Source: Acidobacteriota bacterium
GTDB lineage: Bacteria > Acidobacteriota > Terriglobia > Terriglobales > Acidobacteriaceae
Length of the DNA stretch: 12,386 nt
Reading direction: 5' to 3'
Assembly (NCBI GenBank): GCA_021793595.1
Contig: JAJYSL010000114.1
Span: 1 to 12,386, forward strand
Part shown: piece after piece, positions 1 through 6,064 of the stretch
Position numbering within the stretch: the first letter of the stretch is position 1
Layout of the letters: each line of letters begins with the position of its first letter
Program-made: the position numbers and the translations under genes
The notes under the pieces: generated by a model
Told to the model about the DNA's origin: nothing
Seen by the model: the letters and a program-made list of their open reading frames with translations, nothing else
Databases searched by the model: none

Positions 1-860
1 TCGACCGCGAACTGTACCTGGGAATGGTGCTGGATCGCGCCGCCGCCAAGATGGTGTTTATGGCCTCCAAGTCCGGTGGCATGGAGATTGAAGAAGTCGC
101 CGCGAAAACTCCCGAGGCCATATTCAAGGAACACATTGACCCTGCGATTGGCTTTCAGTCGTACCAGGCGCGTAAGTTGGCATTCGCTCTCGGACTCAAG
201 CCAACCCAGATCAACCAGGCCGTACAATTCATGTCCGGCCTCTACAAGGCCTGCGTCGAGACCGACGCCTCGCTGATGGAAATCAATCCCTTCATCACCA
301 CCAAGGATGACAAGCTGTTCGCGCTCGATTGCAAAATGAACTTCGACGACAATGCCATGTTCCGGCATAAAGAATTGAAGGAACTGCGCGACACCAACGA
401 AGAAGATCCGCTCGAAGTGGAAGCCTCCAAGTTCGCGCTGAATTACATTCGCCTCGATGGCAACATCGCCTGCATGGTGAACGGCGCAGGCTTGGCTATG
501 GCCACCATGGACATCATCCAATACGCCGGCGGCTCTCCGGCGAACTTTCTCGATGTGGGCGGCGGTGCGAATCAAGAGCAGATTGAAAATGCCTTCCGCA
601 TTCTGCTGTCCGACAAGCACGTCAAGGCCGTGTTCATCAACATTTTTGGCGGCATCCTCCGCGTCGACACACTGGCCCGCGGCGTGGTCGAAGCAGCCAG
701 AAAAATGAATGTGCAGGTGCCGGTCATTCTCCGATTGGAAGGCACTAACGTGGAAGAAGGGCGACAGATTCTGAAGGAGTCCGGTCTGAATTTCATCATT
801 GGCCAAACCATGAAGGACGCAGCCGAAAAAGCGGTTGCCGCTGCGAAGGGGAGCAAATGA
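1..860 (+). CDS. sucC: Succinyl-CoA synthetase (ADP-forming) beta subunit, 5'-truncated by the window edge
   Basis: This is the ATP-grasp beta subunit of the TCA-cycle enzyme that interconverts succinyl-CoA and succinate with substrate-level NTP formation. The reading frame is open from base 3 (D-R-E-L-Y-L-G before the first internal Met at 24), so the gene begins outside the window. Compared from memory with the roughly 388-residue E. coli protein, about 100 N-terminal residues are missing, including part of the nucleotide-binding fold. Numbered from the Met at 24, visible family motifs are EINPF (86-90) and LDCKM (101-105), which carry the Asn and Asp expected to bind Mg-nucleotide. Further on come [25 protein letters not shown] and [11 protein letters not shown]. 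coli has Gly where this protein has Cys in LDCKM. The stop codon overlaps the sucD start (ATGA), which implies translational coupling. Identity is very secure; NTP specificity cannot be judged from this part. Confidence 0.97.
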   Translation, partial: DRELYLGMVLDRAAAKMVFMASKSGGMEIEEVAAKTPEAIFKEHIDPAIGFQSYQARKLAFALGLKPTQINQAVQFMSGLYKACVETDASLMEINPFITTKDDKLFALDCKMNFDDNAMFRHKELKELRDTNEEDPLEVEASKFALNYIRLDGNIACMVNGAGLAMATMDIIQYAGGSPANFLDVGGGANQEQIENAFRILLSDKHVKAVFINIFGGILRVDTLARGVVEAARKMNVQVPVILRLEGTNVEEGRQILKESGLNFIIGQTMKDAAEKAVAAAKGSK

Positions 861-1732
861 GTGTTTTAGTCGATAAAAAAACCCGCCTGATCGTGCAGGG
901 AATTACCGGTCGCGAAGGCACCTTCCACGCCAAGGGCTGCGCCGAATACGGTACCAAAGTTGTCGGCGGCGTGACGCCAGGCAAAGGTGGAACCAACCAT
1001 GAGGGCTGGCCGGTCTTCGACACCGTGGAGCAGGCTGTCAACAAAACCGGCGCCAACGCCACGGTCATTTTTGTTCCGCCGCCGTTTGCCGCGGACGCCA
1101 TTCTGGAAGCCGAAGATGCCGGTATTCCCCTAATCGTCTGCATCACGGAAGGCATTCCCACTCTGGACATGGTGCGCGTGTGGGAGAAGTTGAAGCATTC
1201 CAGGTCGCGGTTGGTCGGACCCAATTGTCCAGGGGTCATCTCGCCCGGAAAATGCAAGATCGGCATCATGCCGGGCCGAATTCACATGGAAGGCAACGTT
1301 GGCATCATTTCCCGCTCCGGCACGCTAACCTACGAAGCCGTCTTTCAACTGACCCAGCGCGGCATCGGCCAGTCGACGGCCATCGGCATCGGCGGCGATC
1401 CCATCATCGGCACCACCCACGTCGATGGACTTCGCCTGTTGAACGAAGACCCCGACACTGAGGCGATCATTCTGATCGGCGAGATAGGCGGTACCGCTGA
1501 AGAGGCTGCAGCCGACTATGTCAAAGCTCACGTTAAGAAGCCGGTAGTGGGCTTTATTGCCGGCCAGACAGCGCCGCCGGGTCGACGCATGGGCCATGCC
1601 GGCGCCATCATTTCCGGTGGGCAGGGAACCGCGGCGGACAAGATGAAGGCGCTCGAAGCGGCCGGTATTCACGTCGTCAAGTCACCCGCACTGATTGGCG
1701 AAACCCTGGCCCAGGTTATCGGCAAGGCATAG
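857..1732 (+). CDS. sucD: Succinyl-CoA synthetase alpha subunit
   Basis: This is the CoA-binding, phosphohistidine-carrying alpha subunit that pairs with SucC. The 291-residue length matches the family. Residues 15-24 ([10 protein letters not shown]) form the CoA-binding Rossmann entry and GPNCPG lies at 121-126. GEIGG around Glu209 matches the Glu that contacts the active histidine in E. coli. The phosphorylated histidine is His247 in the [10 protein letters not shown] stretch. The ATG at 857 overlaps the sucC TGA by four bases, and a GGGGAG Shine-Dalgarno lies within the end of sucC about 5 nt upstream, so the start is well supported. ndk follows after 39 nt, very likely in the same transcript. 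Nothing in the protein looks unusual. Confidence 0.98.
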   Translation: MSVLVDKKTRLIVQGITGREGTFHAKGCAEYGTKVVGGVTPGKGGTNHEGWPVFDTVEQAVNKTGANATVIFVPPPFAADAILEAEDAGIPLIVCITEGIPTLDMVRVWEKLKHSRSRLVGPNCPGVISPGKCKIGIMPGRIHMEGNVGIISRSGTLTYEAVFQLTQRGIGQSTAIGIGGDPIIGTTHVDGLRLLNEDPDTEAIILIGEIGGTAEEAAADYVKAHVKKPVVGFIAGQTAPPGRRMGHAGAIISGGQGTAADKMKALEAAGIHVVKSPALIGETLAQVIGKA

Positions 1733-1757
1733 CCAAGTCGAAAAACATTCCCAGCTC

Positions 1758-1765
1758 AAGGAGAG
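1758..1765 (+). promoter_or_regulatory. ndk: Shine-Dalgarno that fixes the TTG start of ndk
   Basis: AAGGAGAG lies 6 nt before TTG at 1772 and is the strongest ribosome binding site in the area. The protein from this TTG starts at the usual NDK N-terminus ([12 protein letters not shown]), so the non-ATG start is real. Confidence 0.85.
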
Positions 1766-1771
1766 TTTTCA

Positions 1772-2185
1772 TTGCAACGTACGTTTAGCATTGTCAAGCC
1801 GGATGCGGTCCGCAAGGGCCACACCGGCGCCGTCCTCGCCATGATTGAGGCTGCAGGCTTTCGCTTGGTCGCCATCAAGCGTCTGTCGATCAGTAAACAG
1901 CAGGCTGCAGGATTTTATGCAGTCCACGCCCAGCGTCCATTCTTCAATTCGCTGACGGACTTTATGTCTTCCGGTCCGATCTTCGTCATGGTGCTGGAAA
2001 AGGAAAATGCGATTGCCGACCTGCGTAAACTGATGGGGGCCACCAACCCCGCGAACGCGGAAGAAGGCACCATCCGCAAAAAGTTTGCCGGTAGCATCGA
2101 AGAGAATACGATTCACGGGTCGGACGGAGAAGACACCGCGGCCTTCGAAATTGGCTACTTCTTCGCCGGTTACGAACTGGCTTAA
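1772..2185 (+). CDS. ndk: Nucleoside diphosphate kinase
   Basis: This cytoplasmic enzyme transfers the gamma phosphate between NTPs and NDPs through a phosphohistidine. The 137-residue length is normal. KPDAVRKG (9-16) begins the fold with the substrate-contacting Lys9. HAQRPFF (52-58) and [19 protein letters not shown] (88-106) are signature stretches, and NTIHGSD places the catalytic His at 115. The Ser two positions after that His (HGS) is kept, but the residue after HGSD, commonly Ser, is Gly here. The start is TTG, supported by the SD at 1758-1765. Placement 39 nt after sucD on the same strand suggests an operon with succinyl-CoA synthetase, and an intrinsic terminator follows 23 nt after the stop. 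Confidence 0.97.
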   Translation: MQRTFSIVKPDAVRKGHTGAVLAMIEAAGFRLVAIKRLSISKQQAAGFYAVHAQRPFFNSLTDFMSSGPIFVMVLEKENAIADLRKLMGATNPANAEEGTIRKKFAGSIEENTIHGSDGEDTAAFEIGYFFAGYELA

Positions 2186-2208
2186 ACTTTCAGCACAAGA
2201 ATGCGATC

Positions 2209-2235
2209 CTGCCTCCACTCGATGGGGGCAGTTTT
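2209..2235 (+). terminator. Rho-independent terminator of sucCD-ndk
   Basis: CTGCCTCCA (2209-2217), loop CTCGA, then TGGGGGCAG (2223-2231) make a 9-bp stem with one T-G wobble, followed directly by TTTT (2232-2235). It lies 23 nt after the ndk stop and points in the same direction. Confidence 0.8.
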
Positions 2236-2462
2236 GCGTCTGCGTGCATTTCGAATGAAAGACGGCATACCGGCAGCCGGACGCGGCTTTGCGCTGTTTT
2301 GCGCTTCAACGCCGTTCGTTAAGTTTTTAAGGGGGAGTGAGGAAAGCGGAAGGAATTGAGACTGGAGATAGGGGGGAGGGCCTAAATTCCAATCCGCTTC
2401 TGATTGAAATACTGATTCGCACACTACATAGGTGTCAAAGTACCGAAGGACGAGCCCTTTGG
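2236..2462. other. Intergenic space between convergent ndk and the beta-barrel gene; no gene seen
   Basis: Short frames cross this stretch on both strands, but none has a ribosome binding site or family-like sequence. It contains a purine-rich run on the plus strand at about 2328-2381 and the left arm of the inverted repeat at 2427-2471. No tRNA, promoter or coding signal is convincing. Because both flanking genes end here, a promoter is not required. Confidence 0.6.
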
Positions 2463-2471
2463 TCACCTATG
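2427..2471 (-). terminator. Large imperfect hairpin over the stop codon of the beta-barrel gene; possible transcript 3' end
   Basis: CATAGGTG (2427-2434) and CACCTATG (2464-2471) are perfect 8-bp inverted arms. Inside them CAAAG (2436-2440) pairs with CTTTG (2457-2461) across a small internal loop, leaving a 16-nt apical loop. The right arm overlaps the last codons and the TGA (2463-2465) of the minus-strand gene. No U-tract follows in that direction, so it is not a textbook intrinsic terminator. It could be a processing or stability hairpin. Confidence 0.45.
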
Positions 2472-3350
2472 CAGCGGGTTATGTAAGTGCCAATGTTTGC
2501 TACCCGATGCAGTCGCTCTACCGGACGTATCCAAGTGGCCCAGCCGGAAGATTGGACCCACGGAAAATCCAAAATTCTGCTGCGCCGTGCCGCCATAATG
2601 GGTCAGCAGGAGTTCCGGTTGGATTCGAAACGCGATTCGAGGAGTGTAGTTGTAATCGAATGTGCTGCCAATGGCTCCGCTGAAGGTCCATTGCGTGGCA
2701 AATAGGCCGATGGTCTGAACATTCAGGCCCGTAAGGTGAGCGGCGTCGAAGATGCCCCAGGCATTGCCAAACATCGCATGAAACGTGGCGGAAGCCTTGG
2801 CGCGGCGAAATACGCGATATTCTGGGCCCGCCATAAAGTAATACTGCATGATGCGCGGCCCTGTCACAGTGGGGTTGTTGTAGCAGGTGGTTTCAAAGGG
2901 CTGGCACGGCGGAATAGGCAGGCCGCCGTTTGCGTTCGGAAAGACGCCGGAGGTGCCAATGTACTGGCGCGCATCCGCGATCAGGCCCCAGTGCCAACCA
3001 AACCAGTAGCTCGCGGCGGCTTCCCATCCGCCCAAGTTGGACCGTTGAAACAATGCTGGACCAGCCAGAAAATTCGTATACCCTGCGCCGGCGTAGATAT
3101 CCCAACGGTGGTTGTAATACACATCCGGGCCCGAAGGCGGTGCTGGCGGGATGTAGTTCCCCGTGCTCACGTTGTGGTTCTGCGGATTGTTAATCGTCGG
3201 GGTGGCGCCGTTGGTGGTGTCGCTGCTGCTGGACTGCGATTGTGACTGCCCCAGCCCGAGCGTGCATGTTGCCATGAAAACAGCGCACAAAGACACTCCC
3301 AGCTTCAGGCGGCGGGCCACCTGAGGAGGAAGAAAGCAAAACAGATTCAT
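2463..3350 (-). CDS. Outer-membrane beta-barrel protein, function unknown
   Basis: This is a 295-residue exported protein with no function I can name. Residues 1-34 look like a signal peptide: a basic segment at R13-R14-K16, a hydrophobic core at about 17-33, then LGLG and a Gln/Ser-rich start. A Ser/Thr/Asn-rich linker (35-60) and a Pro patch (IPPAPPSGP) precede the barrel. From about residue 80 onward, short strands alternate aromatic and small residues (WDIYAGAGYTNF, AAASYWFGWHWGLIADAR, YYFMAGPEYRVF, FSAAIG-like strands, RIQPELLLTHYGG, FGFSVGPIFRLG), as in small OmpA/OmpX-like barrels. After the last strand comes a 24-residue His-rich tail. I chose the ATG at 3350 over the TTG at 3365 because GGAG lies 6 nt before the ATG. 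It follows kdsB by 73 nt and may share its transcript. The class is likely; the role is unknown. Confidence 0.75.
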   Translation of the reverse strand: MNLFCFLPPQVARRLKLGVSLCAVFMATCTLGLGQSQSQSSSSDTTNGATPTINNPQNHNVSTGNYIPPAPPSGPDVYYNHRWDIYAGAGYTNFLAGPALFQRSNLGGWEAAASYWFGWHWGLIADARQYIGTSGVFPNANGGLPIPPCQPFETTCYNNPTVTGPRIMQYYFMAGPEYRVFRRAKASATFHAMFGNAWGIFDAAHLTGLNVQTIGLFATQWTFSGAIGSTFDYNYTPRIAFRIQPELLLTHYGGTAQQNFGFSVGPIFRLGHLDTSGRATASGSKHWHLHNPLHR

Positions 3351-3356
3351 CCTGAT

Positions 3357-3360
3357 CTCC
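3357..3360 (-). promoter_or_regulatory. Shine-Dalgarno selecting the ATG start of the beta-barrel gene
   Basis: On the minus strand GGAG is followed by 6 nt and then ATG at 3350. The in-frame TTG five codons upstream has no comparable site and would add residues before the signal peptide. Confidence 0.6.
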
Positions 3361-3423
3361 AGCAATTAGTGTATCGGAACCGTTGGGTTTCGTCTGGCGC
3401 AGCCGGCCAGCCGGGAAAATTCT

Positions 3424-4224
3424 TCACGGCGCAATCGACTGCCGCTCCCGCTCGCGCAACAATGCCGCCGCCGTCTCCAGGTCGGCTTCGGTGTCGACCC
3501 CTATCGTGTCGTGCTCCACTGCCTCAACGTGGATGGCGATTCCGTTTTCGAGCAGCCGTAATTGCTCCAGCCGTTCGACGGCCTCCAATTGGCTGCTCGG
3601 CAGGCCAGGGAAGCGATCCAGGATGTGCTTCCGGTAGGCGTACAGTCCCAGGTGTTTCCAGTACGGAATGCTGTCGCCCGCTTTTCCGTCGCGATCGAAC
3701 GGAATTGTCGCCCTTGAAAAATACAGCGCGTTGCCATTGTGGGCGACTACGACCTTCACCACGTTGGGATTGTCAATGTCCTCCGCTGGGCATCGTGTCC
3801 GCAACGTCGAAACATCGACGTCTGCGCGCCGAAAAGGAAACAGCAGCGCGCGGAAATGCTCCGTTCGCAGCAGCGGCTCGTCCCCCTGGATGTTGGCGAA
3901 AATATCGTTCGACTGATCTCGGCCATCTTCTCGGCCGAGTTGTTGCGCCACCGCGTGTACACGGTCCGTTCCGCTCGCCAGGTCAGGCGACGTCATCCGG
4001 CACTCCCATCCCTGCGCCTGGCAAAGGTCAGCCACTTCTTTCGCATCGGTGGCGACAATCAGCCGATCAAAAACGCCCGCGCCCGACGCAGCCCGGTACA
4101 CCCAGGCCAGCATTGGCTTGCCCGCGATCTCCCGCAGAATTTTGCGCGGTAAACGCGTCGAAGCCAGCCGTGCCGGGATGACGCCGATCACCTGAGCGGC
4201 AGCCAAATTGGAGGATGCGAGCAT
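3424..4224 (-). CDS. kdsB: 3-deoxy-manno-octulosonate cytidylyltransferase (CMP-KDO synthetase)
   Basis: This enzyme activates KDO with CTP to CMP-KDO, releasing pyrophosphate, for inner-core lipopolysaccharide assembly in the cytoplasm. The 266-residue protein shows the nucleotide-binding motif IPARLASTRLPRK (16-28), SGTDR (84-88), NIQGDEP (111-117, with the Mg-binding Asp115), SRATIPF (170-176), HLGLYAYR (191-198) and the C-terminal GVDTEADLE with Asp244. These match the E. coli enzyme's two metal-binding Asp positions as I recall them. The ATG at 4224 has no clear Shine-Dalgarno and adds about 11 residues before the conserved strand. A GTG at codon 12 is possible but would leave almost nothing ahead of the core. 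It lies 76 nt after the glycosidase stop on the same strand. Its presence implies a KDO-containing outer membrane. Confidence 0.96.
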   Translation of the reverse strand: MLASSNLAAAQVIGVIPARLASTRLPRKILREIAGKPMLAWVYRAASGAGVFDRLIVATDAKEVADLCQAQGWECRMTSPDLASGTDRVHAVAQQLGREDGRDQSNDIFANIQGDEPLLRTEHFRALLFPFRRADVDVSTLRTRCPAEDIDNPNVVKVVVAHNGNALYFSRATIPFDRDGKAGDSIPYWKHLGLYAYRKHILDRFPGLPSSQLEAVERLEQLRLLENGIAIHVEAVEHDTIGVDTEADLETAAALLRERERQSIAP

Positions 4225-4300
4225 GCAAATCTGAGTCTAAAGCAAAACCTTTCTGCCCAACTTGGACGCGCATTCGAGGCCCACGACCGCCTTAAGCGCC

Positions 4301-5992
4301 TCAGTTTGGCAGGATCGTGACTTCCGGGCTTCCGACTCGCAACAAAACGCGGTGGCCTTTCCCATGAATCGGCAGGTTTGTCAGCTCGACTGCTTCGCCA
4401 TAACCGGGGCCTTTTTGGGGCACACCGTCGTCATCGATGTCGACCATCGACTCCACCCCAATCAGGCACAGCAGGGCGCTCCATGTGTAGTTGCGATTGC
4501 CACCGACGCTTCCATCGATGCTGAGGAAGTTCTCTCCGCAATATCCATCCGCCAGCCAGTTGTTCATAAAAAGGTGCATGCTTTTTTGCGCGAAGTCGTT
4601 CTGCAATTCGAGCGGCGCATAGCGCTTCACCCCCTGAAACACCAGGTAATTGACCGGTCCCCAGATCGTTCCATGCCAGTACGTTTGCCCCAGAAATAAG
4701 GAGTCCCGCCGTGAGACAGTCGGCAAGATCCACTCTCCCCAAAACTGCTTCGGATCGGTCATCACTGCCAGCACCTTATTCGCACGCGCTGGGTCCGCCG
4801 CCCCGCTGATCAGCGGATAAAAATTTGCCGGTGTGATGCGCGTCAGAAAGTCACCGGGCGTGCCATCGTCCTTGTCCCAGAACCGGCTGCAATAAAGCCC
4901 CAGGCCTTCATTCCACAGCTTCGCCTTGATCCGGCCATTCATGTCCGCCGCATCCTTGCGATATCGCTTGGCGTCCTCCGGCTTGCCGATCGCATCGGCA
5001 ATCAGCGAAAGATGATGCGCATCCATGGCCCACAATGAACACAAATCCACCGCATAGGCGTTCATCGTGTGGCCCACCATCTTTACGCCCTCGACGCCTT
5101 CGAATTGCGGCGTGTCATCCCAGCCCGTTTCGTATTGGGCATCCTGTAGAACGCCGGTGCTGCTTCCCCATTGCAGCAGCCCGTCGTTCTTTGCGTTGCG
5201 CTCCTTCATCCACCACCCATGCCACAGCGCCAGCTTGGGATAGACCTCGCGTAAAAATTCGAGATCAGGCCAGTACTGATGCATCTTCCACACGCACATC
5301 GAACCGACCGGCGGCTGCGAGCGGTCGCGGCTGATCCCGCCATCATTCCAATGGGCAAAATTCGGGACCAGACCATCGGCGCTCTGATAGGAAAGAATGG
5401 CACGCACTGTCTCGCGTCCCATTTCCGGGTTGTCCAGGCTGGCCAGCAGCCCGCTAAAGAAACTGTCCCAGCAAAAATATGGGCAGGCGTTCGGAGAACG
5501 CACGCCGAAAGTGCGAGAAACGCTGATCGCGACTCTGTTGTTGTCGTTCGAATACATTCGCGAATTGTTCAGGTTGTCCGCAATTGCGCCAAGGATATCG
5601 CCCGACGGCCCCTTCGCTTTTGGTCGGCGTTGGTCATACGTCTTCTCAGTCTCGGCAAGATGATGGTCAATCCCTTCGAACCCTGGCAGCTTTCCAAATC
5701 CTGCCACAAGGTAGGTTGGCTTGCCCGGACCTCCAAGGGCTACGGTGAACTGCGTTGCATCCACGGACTTGATTGCCGGATGAGATTTCAGTCGCCACGT
5801 CACGGTTTTTCCCGCGGGCACTGTCGCCACACCCTTCACCCCATCGTCTTCGGCAGAAAATTCGCTGCTGAATCCCGGCCAGTTCTCGTTCAGGCTGAAA
5901 CTTATCTCTCCGGCGTCAGCCGCAACCAGGCGTCCCACAATCACGTCGCCCATGCGCGACCATTGAAACTCAACACGGCGCAGGTGTGCCAC
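4301..5992 (-). CDS. GH63 / mannosylglycerate-hydrolase-like (alpha/alpha)6 glycosidase, N-terminus apparently shortened
   Basis: This protein resembles the trehalase/GH63 superfamily (MGH1-like domain), inverting alpha-glycosidases that cleave glucosyl or mannosyl alpha linkages. A beta-rich N-terminal part (about 1-105) leads into an (alpha/alpha)6 barrel. Seen in order are FCWDSFFS (173-180), ETGWDDTPQF (288-297, with Asp292 the likely general acid), YWHGTIWGPVNYL (438-450), CGENF with Glu487 the likely base, and NYTWSALLCL (501-510). The substrate cannot be told. The frame opens only after a TAG at 6008-6010. The first usable start is GTG at 5992, with a GGAG too far away (11 nt), and an ATG at 5953 lies inside the first strand. 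No signal peptide is present in this frame, although the five codons just before the GTG read G-A-S-A-Q. It lies 72 nt after alaS on the same strand. The family is likely; an exact start is doubtful. Confidence 0.85.
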   Translation of the reverse strand: MAHLRRVEFQWSRMGDVIVGRLVAADAGEISFSLNENWPGFSSEFSAEDDGVKGVATVPAGKTVTWRLKSHPAIKSVDATQFTVALGGPGKPTYLVAGFGKLPGFEGIDHHLAETEKTYDQRRPKAKGPSGDILGAIADNLNNSRMYSNDNNRVAISVSRTFGVRSPNACPYFCWDSFFSGLLASLDNPEMGRETVRAILSYQSADGLVPNFAHWNDGGISRDRSQPPVGSMCVWKMHQYWPDLEFLREVYPKLALWHGWWMKERNAKNDGLLQWGSSTGVLQDAQYETGWDDTPQFEGVEGVKMVGHTMNAYAVDLCSLWAMDAHHLSLIADAIGKPEDAKRYRKDAADMNGRIKAKLWNEGLGLYCSRFWDKDDGTPGDFLTRITPANFYPLISGAADPARANKVLAVMTDPKQFWGEWILPTVSRRDSLFLGQTYWHGTIWGPVNYLVFQGVKRYAPLELQNDFAQKSMHLFMNNWLADGYCGENFLSIDGSVGGNRNYTWSALLCLIGVESMVDIDDDGVPQKGPGYGEAVELTNLPIHGKGHRVLLRVGSPEVTILPN

Positions 5993-6064
5993 CTGTGCAG
6001 AGGCTCCCTAAGAGTCCGCGCGGCGGCTCGATGTCCATTTGCGCATTCTCGCGTTCGATCCAGC

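Noticed and set aside
2182..2466. Minus-strand frame of 94 codons in the gap after ndk
   Set aside because: It spans the ndk terminator and the purine-rich tract, has no family-like sequence and overlaps the end of the beta-barrel gene.
2736..3245. Plus-strand frame of 169 codons opposite the beta-barrel gene
   Set aside because: The minus-strand frame has a signal peptide, barrel-like strands and a ribosome binding site. The plus frame has none of these.
3369..4181. Plus-strand frame of 270 codons opposite kdsB
   Set aside because: It is rich in Arg, Pro and Ser with no domain, while kdsB on the other strand is unmistakable.
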